Positions 43,844 through 52,594 are shown, numbered from the stretch's first letter. The stretch: DNA of 64,000 nt from Peteryoungia rhizophila (GCF_004912145.1 NZ_STGT01000006.1:124001-188000); one strand, 5' to 3'. Program-made: numbers and translations. Notes: generated from the letters alone by a model not told the origin.

Positions 43844-45133
43844 ATGACCGATAGCCGCTTCAAGGATCATCTCGGCCGCCCGATCATCGCCGTAACCGGC
43901 ATGGGCGTCATCACCTCGCTCGGCCAGGGGCTTTCCGACAACTGGTCGAAGCTGACGTCTGGCCAGTCCGGGATCCACTACATCAAGCGTTTCGACACCG
44001 AGGGCATGTCGACCCGCATTGGCGGAACCGTCGATTTCATTGCCGTTCCCGCCAACAATGCCGTCGAGCGCTCCTATGCGCTCGCCCGCGAGACAACCAT
44101 CGAGGCGCTCGCCCAGGCCGGAATCAACGGCGACTTCAACGGCCCGCTCTTCCTGGCCGCCCCACCGGTCGAGCCTGAATGGCATGACCGCTTCGCGCTG
44201 GCCGAGCGGGCGCCGGCCTCGACCCAGCCGGGCGATGCCTATGACCGTTTCCTTGCCGCCATGCGCGAACAGCCAGACCCGGTCTTCCTCGAAGCTGTCC
44301 AGTTCGGCTCGATCTCGGAGCGTCTATCGGACAAATTCGGCACGCGCGGTCTACCTGTGACGCTGTCGACAGCCTGTGCCTCGGGTGCAACCGCGATCCA
44401 GCTCGGCGTAGAGGCGATCCGCCAGGGCCGCACCGAGCGGGCGTTGACGGTTGCGACCGACGGCTCGATCAGCCCGGAAGCCGTGATCCGCTTTTCGCTG
44501 CTCTCGGCACTGTCCACACAGAACGATCCGCCGGAAAAGGCATCCAAGCCGTTCAGCAAGGAGCGCGATGGGTTCGTGATTGCCGAAGGTGCGGCCACGC
44601 TCGTCTTGGAATCGCTGGAATCGGCTGTTGCCCGCGGCGCAAAGGTGCTCGGCATCATCAAGGGCTGCGGCGAAAAGGCCGACCATTTCCACCGCACGCG
44701 CTCCTCGCCGGATGGCGGCCCCGCGATCGCAACGATCAAGGCGGCCCTGTCGGATGCCGGCCTGTCGGAAGATGCGATCGGCTATATCAATGCCCATGGC
44801 ACTTCGACGCCCGAGAACGACAAGATGGAATATGGCGCCATGCTGTCGGTCTTCGGTGACCGGCTGAAGGACGCCATTCCGGCCTCGTCAAACAAGTCGA
44901 TGATCGGCCACACGCTTACTGCCGCCGGTGCGGTCGAGGCGGTGTTCTCGATCCAGACCATGCTGACAGGCACAGTGCCGCCAACCATCAACTACACGAA
45001 CCCCGATCCTTCGATCGTGCTCGATGTGGTGCCGAACGTGAAGCGGGAGTCCTCGGTTTCAGCGGTTCTCTCCAACTCCTTCGGCTTCGGCGGCCAGAAC
45101 GCCAGCCTTGTCATGACGCGGGAACCGGTCTAA
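43844..45133 (+). CDS. fabF: 3-oxoacyl-ACP synthase for VLCFA (FabF1-type)
   Basis: A 429-residue ketosynthase with the full Cys-His-His triad: Cys178 in LSTACASGATAI, His318 in NAHGTSTPEND and His356 in MIGHTLTAAGAVEA. C-terminal SNSFGFGGQNASLVM. It elongates acyl-AcpXL, presumably as a heterodimer with the Cys-less protein encoded just upstream (13 bases between). ATG at 43844 with AAGGAT upstream. Confidence 0.94.
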   Translation: MTDSRFKDHLGRPIIAVTGMGVITSLGQGLSDNWSKLTSGQSGIHYIKRFDTEGMSTRIGGTVDFIAVPANNAVERSYALARETTIEALAQAGINGDFNGPLFLAAPPVEPEWHDRFALAERAPASTQPGDAYDRFLAAMREQPDPVFLEAVQFGSISERLSDKFGTRGLPVTLSTACASGATAIQLGVEAIRQGRTERALTVATDGSISPEAVIRFSLLSALSTQNDPPEKASKPFSKERDGFVIAEGAATLVLESLESAVARGAKVLGIIKGCGEKADHFHRTRSSPDGGPAIATIKAALSDAGLSEDAIGYINAHGTSTPENDKMEYGAMLSVFGDRLKDAIPASSNKSMIGHTLTAAGAVEAVFSIQTMLTGTVPPTINYTNPDPSIVLDVVPNVKRESSVSAVLSNSFGFGGQNASLVMTREPV

Positions 45134-45159
45134 GGCCTGCGCCATCAATTCGGGACGTC

Positions 45160-45182
45160 ATCCTCGGCTTTCAACCGAGGAT
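45160..45182. repeat. REP-like palindrome between fabF and the MDR gene
   Basis: Perfect 8-bp arms (45160-45167, 45175-45182) of the ATCCTCGG/CCGAGGAT type with a 7-base loop, set in a 164-base gap. The sequence resembles dispersed palindromic elements of alphaproteobacterial genomes; only one copy is seen in this window. Confidence 0.5.
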
Positions 45183-45296
45183 CCACGAACCTCGCAAGAA
45201 CAACGAAGGTCGGCAGATGCACGGGACATGCCCGAGCATGATGATGGGAGCGTGACGACGCCTCATCAGCCCCATAGGCCCTGAAGGAAACATGTC

Positions 45297-46325
45297 ATGC
45301 GCGCATTGCAACTCGTCGAAGACCGCAAGCTTGAAATCGTCGACCTGCCGGAGCCGGATGCTCCGGCTCCGGGCGAGGTGACCCTGCGCGTCAAGGCCGT
45401 TGCGCTCAACCACATCGACGTCTGGGGCTGGCGCGGCATGGCATTCGCCAAGCGCAAGATGCCGCTCGTCATCGGCGCGGAAGCTTCCGGCGTCGTCGAG
45501 GCGATCGGTCCGGGCGTCGGCAATATCCTGCCGGGCCAGCTGGCAGCCGTTTACGGCGCGCGCACCTGCGGTCTCTGCAAGCCCTGCCGTGAAGGCCGCA
45601 ACAATCTTTGCGAGAACGTTTCCGGCGTCCATGGCTTCCATCTCGACGGCTTCGCCCAGGAAAAGATCAACCTGCCGGCCCGCCTGCTCGTTCCGGCCCC
45701 TCCGGGCGTGGACGCCATCGGTGCGGCCCTTGCGCCGGTTACCTTCGGCACCGTCGAGCACATGCTGTTCGACAATGCCAAGCTCCAGCCGGGCGAAACC
45801 ATCCTCATCCATGCCGGCGGCTCCGGCATCGGCACGGCGGCCATCCAGCTTGCCAAGAAGATCGGCTGCACGGTCATCACCACCGTCGGCTCCGACGACA
45901 AGATCGAGCCGGCCAAGGCGCTAGGCGCTGATCACGTCATCAACTACCGCACCGACCGCTTCGAAGGCGTGGTGCGCAAACTGACCAAGAAGAAGGGCGT
46001 TGATGTCGTCTTCGAACATGTCGGCAAGGATACGTTTGCGGCATCGATGTTCTGCCTGAAGCGTGGCGGCCGGCTCGTTACCTGCGGTTCGACCTCGGGC
46101 GTCTCGACCGAAGTGAACCTGATGATGCTCTTCCAGCAGCAGCTCAAGCTCATCGGCTCTTTCGGCTGCCGGATGGAGAACATGGCGGACGCCATGCAGA
46201 AGATGGCGCGGGGTCTCGTGCATCCCGTCATCGACACGCAGGTCTCCTTCGACGATATCGACAAGGCACTTGCCCGCATGGAAGGCCGCCAGGTCTTCGG
46301 CAAGATCATCCTGAAGATGGATTGA
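45297..46325 (+). CDS. Zinc-type MDR oxidoreductase of the VLCFA cluster
   Basis: A 342-residue medium-chain dehydrogenase/reductase. The Rossmann motif is HAGGSGIGTAAIQLAKKIG. The structural-zinc Cys set is intact (C91, C94, C97, C105 in CGLCKPCREGRNNLC), but catalytic-zinc positions are Asn38 (ALNHID) and Ala61 (IGAEAS) instead of Cys and His. It is annotated as an alcohol dehydrogenase in related clusters; the missing catalytic zinc argues for a zinc-independent reductase, perhaps the enoyl-ACP reductase of this pathway. Confidence 0.9.
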   Translation: MRALQLVEDRKLEIVDLPEPDAPAPGEVTLRVKAVALNHIDVWGWRGMAFAKRKMPLVIGAEASGVVEAIGPGVGNILPGQLAAVYGARTCGLCKPCREGRNNLCENVSGVHGFHLDGFAQEKINLPARLLVPAPPGVDAIGAALAPVTFGTVEHMLFDNAKLQPGETILIHAGGSGIGTAAIQLAKKIGCTVITTVGSDDKIEPAKALGADHVINYRTDRFEGVVRKLTKKKGVDVVFEHVGKDTFAASMFCLKRGGRLVTCGSTSGVSTEVNLMMLFQQQLKLIGSFGCRMENMADAMQKMARGLVHPVIDTQVSFDDIDKALARMEGRQVFGKIILKMD

Positions 46326-46329
46326 TCCT

Positions 46330-47259
46330 GTGCGGATGCTCGTCACCCGCATCGTGCTCGCGCTGCGCAAGTTCTATCACTGGTCCGTGGCGCAGATCGC
46401 CTTCGGTTTTCTGACCGCGCTCAAGATCTTTCCGGCCCATGCCGCGATCAACTTTGCCGATAGGCTGATGCGCTGGTTGGGCCCGAAGACCAAGCGCCAC
46501 AGGCTGATGCAGGTCAACCTGCGCAACGCTTTTCCGGAGAAATCCGAGGCCGAGCGCGAGGAAATTGCGCTGGCCAGCTGGGGCCATATGGGTCGGCTTG
46601 CCGCCGAATATGTCTTCCTCGACCAACTCTTCGACTTCGATCCGGAAAAGCCGGGCGAGGGCAGGGTGGAGGTCTCGGGCGTCGAACAGTTCCTCGACCT
46701 TCGCGACAATCCGCGTCCGTTCATCGTCTTCACCGGCCATACCGCGAATTTCGAGCTGCTGCCGGTTGCGGGTGCTGCCTTCGGCCTTTTCGTCACGGTG
46801 CTGTTCCGTCCGCCGAACAATCCCTATATCGCTGAAAAAGTCTTCGAATTCCGCCGCAAGCGCATGGGCAATCTCGTGCCGTCGCATGCCGGTTCGTCCT
46901 TCGCGCTCGCCCGCCAGCTGGAGCAGGGCGGTGGCGTCGGCGTGCTGGTCGACCAGAAGTTCTGGAAGGGCGTGGAAACACAATTCTTCGGCAATCCCGT
47001 CCGCACCAATCCGCTGCTCGCCAAGCTCGCCCGGCAGTTCGACTGCGAGGTCTATCCCGCCCGCTGCATCCGCTTGCCCGGTAACCGGTTCCGGCTGGAG
47101 ATCGAGCAGAAGGTCACCCTGCCGCGTAACGACAAGGGCCAGATTGACGTCAACGCGACGGCACAGATGCTGAACGACAAGGTCGAAGCCTGGGTGCGCG
47201 AGTATCCGGAGCAGTGGCTCTGGTATCACGACCGCTGGGACATCAAGCGTACGATCTGA
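46330..47259 (+). CDS. lpxXL: Lipid A very-long-chain (C28) acyltransferase LpxXL
   Basis: A 309-residue LpxL/LpxM-family acyltransferase, with an N-terminal membrane-associated helix and the HX4E catalytic motif in GHTANFELL near residue 140. Later conserved elements: FRPPNNPYIAEKVFEFRRKRMG, LVDQKFWKG and EQWLWYHDRW. LpxXL transfers the 27-hydroxyoctacosanoyl chain from AcpXL to the lipid A precursor. GTG start 4 bases after the MDR stop; an ATG at 46336 is the alternative. Confidence 0.94.
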   Translation: MRMLVTRIVLALRKFYHWSVAQIAFGFLTALKIFPAHAAINFADRLMRWLGPKTKRHRLMQVNLRNAFPEKSEAEREEIALASWGHMGRLAAEYVFLDQLFDFDPEKPGEGRVEVSGVEQFLDLRDNPRPFIVFTGHTANFELLPVAGAAFGLFVTVLFRPPNNPYIAEKVFEFRRKRMGNLVPSHAGSSFALARQLEQGGGVGVLVDQKFWKGVETQFFGNPVRTNPLLAKLARQFDCEVYPARCIRLPGNRFRLEIEQKVTLPRNDKGQIDVNATAQMLNDKVEAWVREYPEQWLWYHDRWDIKRTI

Positions 47260-47440
47260 TTCGCGTCGTTCCGCGCGCCAATTTCATCTGCTGAGGCAGC
47301 CGACGAGGTATGCCTGCGCGTGCCCCGATTTTTCATCTCTCATTTCATCCGGTCACGGTGGTATTTTTTGGGCTGAGCCGCAGCCGGACACCCGCAGCAA
47401 TTGAAGGTGACGCGACCTCATGTTAGGGACGCCACCATGA

Positions 47441-47469
47441 GTGTGACGCGCTCGTCTCTTTTGTCACAC
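47441..47469. promoter_or_regulatory. Inverted repeat upstream of the PAS protein gene
   Basis: GTGTGAC (47441-47447) and GTCACAC (47463-47469) separated by 15 bases, ending 20 bases before the ATG at 47489. Could be an operator or an RNA hairpin. Confidence 0.35.
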
Positions 47470-47488
47470 CCCAGGGATGAGGTTGCTG

Positions 47489-48220
47489 ATGTCTTTTGGC
47501 GAATTCCGTGATTCGAATCTGCGCGCGATGTTCGAAGCGGTTTCGGTAAAAAATCTTCAGTTGCAACAGGCGATCCGCAGCGGCAATGACCAGCTTGTCC
47601 GGGTGCTCGACCGCGAAATCGATCCACTGATCTCCGCATTGATCAGCTATCGGGCTGTCGATCTCGACGACATCTATCTGCAGATGCGGCTCCTCACCAA
47701 GTTCCTGCGCGAAGACGCCGACGACCGCTCCTGCGTGCTGCGTCATGCGTCGATGCTGTCCTTGCTGGTGGAGCGCTATTTCGGGCCGAAGCGGATGCAC
47801 GAGACGCCGATGCCGCAGATCAGTGAGCATCATCAGCGATATGGCGGTGACGACGAGCAGCTGAACGAGGCGATCCTCAACAATCTGCCGGAACGCGTCG
47901 CGGTCGTGACCTGCGACTATCGCTACCTCTTCGCCAATACTGCCATGGCCGGCATGCTCGGAAAGCGGCAAATCGAGTTGATCGGCCGGAGCGTCTTCGA
48001 CCTCGGGCTTGCGTCTGGCAACGAAGAGGGCCTGCGCCATGCGCTGGATGCGGCGTTCGCAGGACGGTCTGGTTCGTTTGTCACGAGAATGTCGGTTTCG
48101 ATGGAGGTGTGCAGCGTGCCGGGCCGTTTCAGCCCCTTGCGTGCCGCAGACGGCAGCATCAGCGGTGCCATTCTCACGCTTGGTGAACCGGAAACCGTGT
48201 TCGGAGGCGTCGCCGCCTGA
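47489..48220 (+). CDS. PAS-domain protein
   Basis: A 243-residue soluble protein. The first 120 residues are helical with no domain I recognise; a single PAS domain follows (about 130-240: NLPERVAVVTCDYRYLFANTAMAGMLG, in part, and SPLRAADGSISGAILTL). There is no kinase, GGDEF or HTH output domain, so it is a sensor module acting through partners. It lies next to the microaerobic block. GAGG at 47479-47482 supports the ATG at 47489 over one at 47477. Confidence 0.85.
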   Translation: MSFGEFRDSNLRAMFEAVSVKNLQLQQAIRSGNDQLVRVLDREIDPLISALISYRAVDLDDIYLQMRLLTKFLREDADDRSCVLRHASMLSLLVERYFGPKRMHETPMPQISEHHQRYGGDDEQLNEAILNNLPERVAVVTCDYRYLFANTAMAGMLGKRQIELIGRSVFDLGLASGNEEGLRHALDAAFAGRSGSFVTRMSVSMEVCSVPGRFSPLRAADGSISGAILTLGEPETVFGGVAA

Positions 48221-48293
48221 AGCGGCTGAAGAACCTGTGGTCATGGCGGGCTCAAGTCTGCCTTGAGGGCAACCAAGCCCTGCCGCTTGACTG

Positions 48294-48794
48294 TCAGTGG
48301 TCCGTGAAGCCCTGGAGCAGATGCTCCCTTTCAAATGCGATGTGGCGCCGCATGCCTTCGAAGAAGCCGCGCAACATGTATCCGACGGCCTCCATGTTGA
48401 CGCGTTCGCCGGAGCCGAGCTTCAGAAGAGCATCGGTGAGCTCCTCGGCGAAACACTCGTCCTCGCAATGCTCGAATTTCAGGCGTTCGATCGTCGACCC
48501 AAGGCGTACGGTTGCGCCCGGATTGGCCTGAAGCATGGGGAAGAGGACGGTTTCCTCGTAGTGATGGATGCCCTTGATGAGGGGGCCGAGCGCCTTGGCT
48601 GCATAGATGCATTTCTGGCGGTTGATGTTCGCCGGCAGTGAGTCTGCGATCCCTTCCAGTTCCCTGCAGAGGGCGAGTTGCTCACCATGCGCGCGGTTGA
48701 GCCAGGACAGGTCGCGCTTTCCCGAGTCGAGCAGGAGGTTGCCCGTCTGGGTGGCGCCGCTGTCGGCAGAGCCGTTCTGAATATTCGTTAGCAT
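48294..48794 (-). CDS. Hemerythrin-like (HHE) protein
   Basis: A 166-residue helical-bundle protein with hemerythrin-type ligands spread over four helices: HGEQLALCREL, GIHHYEETVLFPML, KFEHCEDECFAEEL and MRRHIAFEREHLL. HHE proteins bind a di-iron site and act in oxygen, NO or iron handling. It is divergent from ccoN, with an FNR box in the shared region, so microaerobic control is likely. The ATG at 48794 gives family length, with GGAG upstream. Confidence 0.88.
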   Translation of the reverse strand: MLTNIQNGSADSGATQTGNLLLDSGKRDLSWLNRAHGEQLALCRELEGIADSLPANINRQKCIYAAKALGPLIKGIHHYEETVLFPMLQANPGATVRLGSTIERLKFEHCEDECFAEELTDALLKLGSGERVNMEAVGYMLRGFFEGMRRHIAFEREHLLQGFTDH

Positions 48795-48949
48795 GTCCGT
48801 TTTCTCCAACGGGGTCTCTGCCGTATGGCACCCCGGCACTCCTAGACACGCGCAGCCGGCTTTGCGCCATGCGGTTCCGAGTCTTGGTGCCCGACGTTTC
48901 GCGAACCCGATTGCTGCCCCGAACCTCGCGAATTTTAGAGGGCGCCGCA

Positions 48950-48963
48950 TTGACTTGGATCAA
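48950..48963. promoter_or_regulatory. FNR/FixK anaerobox upstream of ccoN
   Basis: TTGACTTGGATCAA matches TTGAY-N4-RTCAA. It is about 110 bases before the ccoN ATG and 156 bases before the divergent hemerythrin-like start, so it may serve both. Confidence 0.8.
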
Positions 48964-49072
48964 GGTGGTTTGGGTGCCCCAATGCGATTGGTGCATTCGA
49001 CGCGGGAGGACTCTTCCCCAGGGCCGGGCTCCCCCTCGCGATGAGATCAGCAAGCGTTGGGGGATACCAACA

Positions 49073-50716
49073 ATGAATTATACGTTCGAGACACTGGTGA
49101 TGGCGGTCTTAGCCTTTGCCGCGCTGCTCGGGGTGGCTTTTGCCCATGACAGCCTTTTCGCGGCCCATATGTGGGTCGCCTTTTTCGTGCTCGCGGGGGG
49201 CACGATCATCATGCTGCGCCGGATGCAGTTCGCATCGACCACGGCATCCTCCTCCTCTTCCGGCCAGTCCAAGGCAAGCCAGTCGGAGTATTTCGACGAG
49301 GTGGTGCGTTACGGCGTCATCGCCACCGTGTTCTGGGGCGTGGTCGGCTTCCTTGTCGGCGTGGTCGTCGCGCTGCAGATGGCCTATCCGCAGCTCTATA
49401 TCGAGCCCTGGTTCACCTTTGGCCGGCTTCGTCCCCTGCACACCTCTGCCGTCGTCTTCGCCTTTGGTGGCAATGCGCTGATCGCCACGTCGTTCTACGT
49501 CGTCCAGCGGACCTCGCGGGCGCGCCTGTTTGGCGGCAATCTCGGCTGGTTCGTCTTCTGGGGATACCAGTTCTTCATCGTCATGGCGGCGACCGGTTAT
49601 CTGCTGGGCATCACCCAGGGCCGCGAATATGCTGAACCGGAATGGTATGTGGATATCTGGCTGACCGTGGTCTGGGTCGCCTATCTGATCACCTTCTTGG
49701 GCACGATCCTGAAACGCAAGGAGCCGCATATCTATGTGGCGAACTGGTTCTATCTGTCCTTCATCGTCACCATTGCGATGCTGCATATCGTCAACAACCT
49801 GGCGATGCCGGTGTCCTTCCTCGGCGTGAAGAGCTACTCCGCCTTCTCGGGGGTGCAGGATGCGCTGACCCAATGGTGGTACGGCCATAACGCCGTTGGC
49901 TTCTTCCTCACTGCCGGTTTCCTCGGCATGATGTACTACTTCGTGCCCAAGCAGGCCGGCCGGCCGGTCTATTCCTACCGCCTGTCGATCATCCACTTCT
50001 GGGCCCTGATCTTCATGTATATCTGGGCCGGTCCCCACCACCTGCATTACACGGCTCTGCCGGACTGGGCGCAGACGCTCGGCATGGTGTTCTCGATCAT
50101 GCTCTGGATGCCGTCCTGGGGTGGCATGATCAATGGTCTGATGACGCTGTCTGGCGCCTGGGACAAGATCCGCACCGATCCGATCATCCGCATGATGGTC
50201 ATCGCCATCGCCTTCTACGGCATGTCGACTTTCGAAGGTCCGATGATGTCGATCAAGGCGGTCAATTCGCTCAGCCACTACACAGAGTGGACCATCGGCC
50301 ACGTCCATTCGGGCGCTCTCGGCTGGGTCGGCATGATCACCTTTGGCGCCATTTATTACCTGACGCCCAAGCTGTGGAATCGCGACCGCCTCTACTCGAT
50401 GCGCATGGTCAACTGGCACTTCTGGCTCGCAACGCTCGGCATCGTGGTCTACGCCGCCGTGCTCTGGGTCGCCGGTATCCAACAGGGCCTGATGTGGCGC
50501 GAATACGATGCCCAGGGCTTCCTGGTCTACTCGTTCGCCGAATCGGTCGCTGCGATGCATCCCTACTACGTGCTGCGGACGATCGGCGGTGCCATGTATC
50601 TCCTGGGCGGCATCATCATGGCCTACAACGTCGCCATGACCATTCTCGGCTACGAGCGCCAGGAAGCACCGATCGCCGGAGCGATCGTGCCGGCTGCCGC
50701 TCAGCCTGCTGAATAA
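49073..50716 (+). CDS. ccoN: cbb3-type cytochrome c oxidase subunit I
   Basis: A 547-residue catalytic subunit of the high-affinity cbb3 oxidase with about 12 transmembrane helices. Heme and copper ligands are in RPLHTSAVVFAFGGNAL, WWYGHNAVGFFLTA, WAGPHHLHYTALPDW and WTIGHVHSGALGW. It reduces oxygen at very low concentration in the inner membrane. GGGGGA at 49059-49064 sets the ATG. First gene of ccoNOQP. Confidence 0.97.
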   Translation: MNYTFETLVMAVLAFAALLGVAFAHDSLFAAHMWVAFFVLAGGTIIMLRRMQFASTTASSSSSGQSKASQSEYFDEVVRYGVIATVFWGVVGFLVGVVVALQMAYPQLYIEPWFTFGRLRPLHTSAVVFAFGGNALIATSFYVVQRTSRARLFGGNLGWFVFWGYQFFIVMAATGYLLGITQGREYAEPEWYVDIWLTVVWVAYLITFLGTILKRKEPHIYVANWFYLSFIVTIAMLHIVNNLAMPVSFLGVKSYSAFSGVQDALTQWWYGHNAVGFFLTAGFLGMMYYFVPKQAGRPVYSYRLSIIHFWALIFMYIWAGPHHLHYTALPDWAQTLGMVFSIMLWMPSWGGMINGLMTLSGAWDKIRTDPIIRMMVIAIAFYGMSTFEGPMMSIKAVNSLSHYTEWTIGHVHSGALGWVGMITFGAIYYLTPKLWNRDRLYSMRMVNWHFWLATLGIVVYAAVLWVAGIQQGLMWREYDAQGFLVYSFAESVAAMHPYYVLRTIGGAMYLLGGIIMAYNVAMTILGYERQEAPIAGAIVPAAAQPAE

Positions 50717-50730
50717 GAAGGAAGGCTCAC

Positions 50731-51462
50731 ATGTCCATTCTTGATAAACACGCAATCCTCGAGAAGAACGCGAGCCTTCTCTTCCTCGGTTCGCTGGTGG
50801 TCGTGACCATCGGCGGTATCGTCGAAATCGCTCCGCTCTTCTATCTCGAGAACACGATCGAAAAGGTGGAGGGCATGCGGCCCTACTCGCCGCTCGAACT
50901 CGTCGGACGCAACATCTACGTCCGTGAAGGCTGCTATGTCTGTCACAGCCAGATGATCCGGCCGTTCAAGGACGAGGTCGAGCGCTACGGCCACTACAGC
51001 CTCGCGGCGGAATCGATGTACGACCATCCGTTCCAATGGGGATCGAAGCGCACCGGGCCTGACTTGGCGCGCGTCGGCGACCGCTATTCCAACGAGTGGC
51101 ACGTCCAGCATCTCGTCAATCCACGCGACGTCGTGCCGGAATCGATCATGCCTGGCTATGCCTTCCTGAAGCAAACGCCGCTCAAGATCACGAGTATCGG
51201 CATGATGCTCCAGGCCAACCGCACCGTCACCGTCCCCTATACGGACGAGATGATTGCCGAGGCCGAAGCTGATCTCAACGCACAGGCCGATCCGAACGCC
51301 GATACGACAGGCCTCATGGAACGCTATCCGAAGGCCAAGGTCGGTGATTTCGACGGCGATCCTGCCAAGCTGACAGAGATGGACGCGCTCGTCGCCTATC
51401 TGCAGATGCTCGGCACGCTGGTCGACTTCTCCACCTATGACGACGCAAGCGGCTACCGCTGA
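50731..51462 (+). CDS. ccoO: cbb3-type cytochrome c oxidase subunit II
   Basis: A 243-residue mono-heme c-type cytochrome, anchored by one N-terminal helix. The heme site is GCYVCHSQMIRPF near residue 72, and the axial Met lies in PESIMPGYAFL. It passes electrons from CcoP to CcoN. It starts 14 bases after ccoN. Confidence 0.97.
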   Translation: MSILDKHAILEKNASLLFLGSLVVVTIGGIVEIAPLFYLENTIEKVEGMRPYSPLELVGRNIYVREGCYVCHSQMIRPFKDEVERYGHYSLAAESMYDHPFQWGSKRTGPDLARVGDRYSNEWHVQHLVNPRDVVPESIMPGYAFLKQTPLKITSIGMMLQANRTVTVPYTDEMIAEAEADLNAQADPNADTTGLMERYPKAKVGDFDGDPAKLTEMDALVAYLQMLGTLVDFSTYDDASGYR

Positions 51463-51472
51463 GGGGGACATC

Positions 51473-51625
51473 ATGGAAACCTATACCACCATGCGCCAAT
51501 TCGCCGACAGCTGGGCTCTGCTCGCCATGACCCTGTTTTTCGTCGGAGTCGTCCTCTTCACATTCCGCCCGGGCGGCAAGAAATCCGCCGAAGACGCGGC
51601 CAGCATCCCTCTCAAGGAGGATTGA
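51473..51625 (+). CDS. ccoQ: cbb3-type cytochrome c oxidase subunit CcoQ
   Basis: A 50-residue subunit with a single transmembrane helix (about residues 14-32, LLAMTLFFVGVVLFTF) followed by a FRPGGKKSAEDAA tail, typical of CcoQ/FixQ. It stabilises the oxidase. GAGGGGG at 51461-51467 precedes the ATG at 51473. Confidence 0.93.
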   Translation: METYTTMRQFADSWALLAMTLFFVGVVLFTFRPGGKKSAEDAASIPLKED

Positions 51626-51628
51626 ACA

Positions 51629-52495
51629 ATGGCAGACAAGAAACACATCGACGAGATCAGCGGCGTCGAGACCACCGGCCATGAATGGGACGGCATTCGC
51701 GAGTTGAACAATCCGATGCCGCGCTGGTGGGTCTATACCTTCTACGCGACCATCGTCTGGGCCATCGGGTACACGGTCATGTATCCCGCCTGGCCGCTTC
51801 TGACCGAGAACACCAAGGGTTTGCTCGGCTATTCCAGTCGTGCGGAAGTCGTGGCGGAATTGACCGCAGCGAAATCGGCTCAGTCCGTCTACCTCGACAA
51901 GATCGCAGCCTTGCCGCTCGACCAGATCGTCGCCGACAAGGAACTGACCCAGTTTGCCGTTGCCGGTGGCGCTGCCGCCTTCAAGGTCAACTGCTCGCCT
52001 TGCCATGGTTCGGGGGCTGCCGGCGGAGCCGGTTATCCCAACCTCAACGACGACGACTGGCTGTGGGGCGGTGATCTGGAAGCAATCCACACGTCGATTG
52101 CCCACGGAATTCGCTACGACCAGGATCCCGACACCCGGTTCTCCGAAATGCCGGCCTTTGCCGACATGCTCGAGGCCGAGCAGATCAAACAGGTCGCATC
52201 CTATGTCGTCAGCCTGACAGGCACGCCACTTGATGTCGCCATGGTCGAGCCGGGCAAGCAGCTCTATGCGGACAACTGCGCCTCCTGCCACGGTGACGAC
52301 GCCAAGGGCAATCGCGACTTCGGCGCGCCGAACCTTGCGGATGCCATCTGGCTGAAAGTCGATGGCGAGGCGCAGATCGCAGCCCAGATCCGCCAGCCGC
52401 GCCATGGCGCGATGCCGGGATGGGCCGCTCGCCTCGGCGACACCACCGTCAAGCAGCTGACCGTCTACGTGCACCAGCTGGGCGGCGGCGAATAA
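51629..52495 (+). CDS. ccoP: cbb3-type cytochrome c oxidase subunit III (di-heme)
   Basis: A 288-residue protein with one N-terminal transmembrane helix and two c-type heme sites, CSPCHGSG and CASCHGDD. The N-terminal MPRWWVYTFYATIVWAIGY segment is the CcoP signature. It accepts electrons from soluble cytochrome c. Last gene of ccoNOQP, followed by a strong terminator. Confidence 0.97.
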   Translation: MADKKHIDEISGVETTGHEWDGIRELNNPMPRWWVYTFYATIVWAIGYTVMYPAWPLLTENTKGLLGYSSRAEVVAELTAAKSAQSVYLDKIAALPLDQIVADKELTQFAVAGGAAAFKVNCSPCHGSGAAGGAGYPNLNDDDWLWGGDLEAIHTSIAHGIRYDQDPDTRFSEMPAFADMLEAEQIKQVASYVVSLTGTPLDVAMVEPGKQLYADNCASCHGDDAKGNRDFGAPNLADAIWLKVDGEAQIAAQIRQPRHGAMPGWAARLGDTTVKQLTVYVHQLGGGE

Positions 52496-52519
52496 GCTTT
52501 GCCTTGCTGCCAGACTACA

Positions 52520-52547
52520 GGCCGCATCTCCGGATGCGGCCTTTTTT
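52520..52547 (+). terminator. Terminator after ccoNOQP
   Basis: Perfect 9-bp stem (52520-52528 with 52533-52541), 4-base loop and a TTTTTT run, 25 bases after the ccoP stop. Confidence 0.88.
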
Positions 52548-52594
52548 GTTCACGCATAGGGGTGGCGCTATGTGTTGCGACGCTTCGCCGCTGC

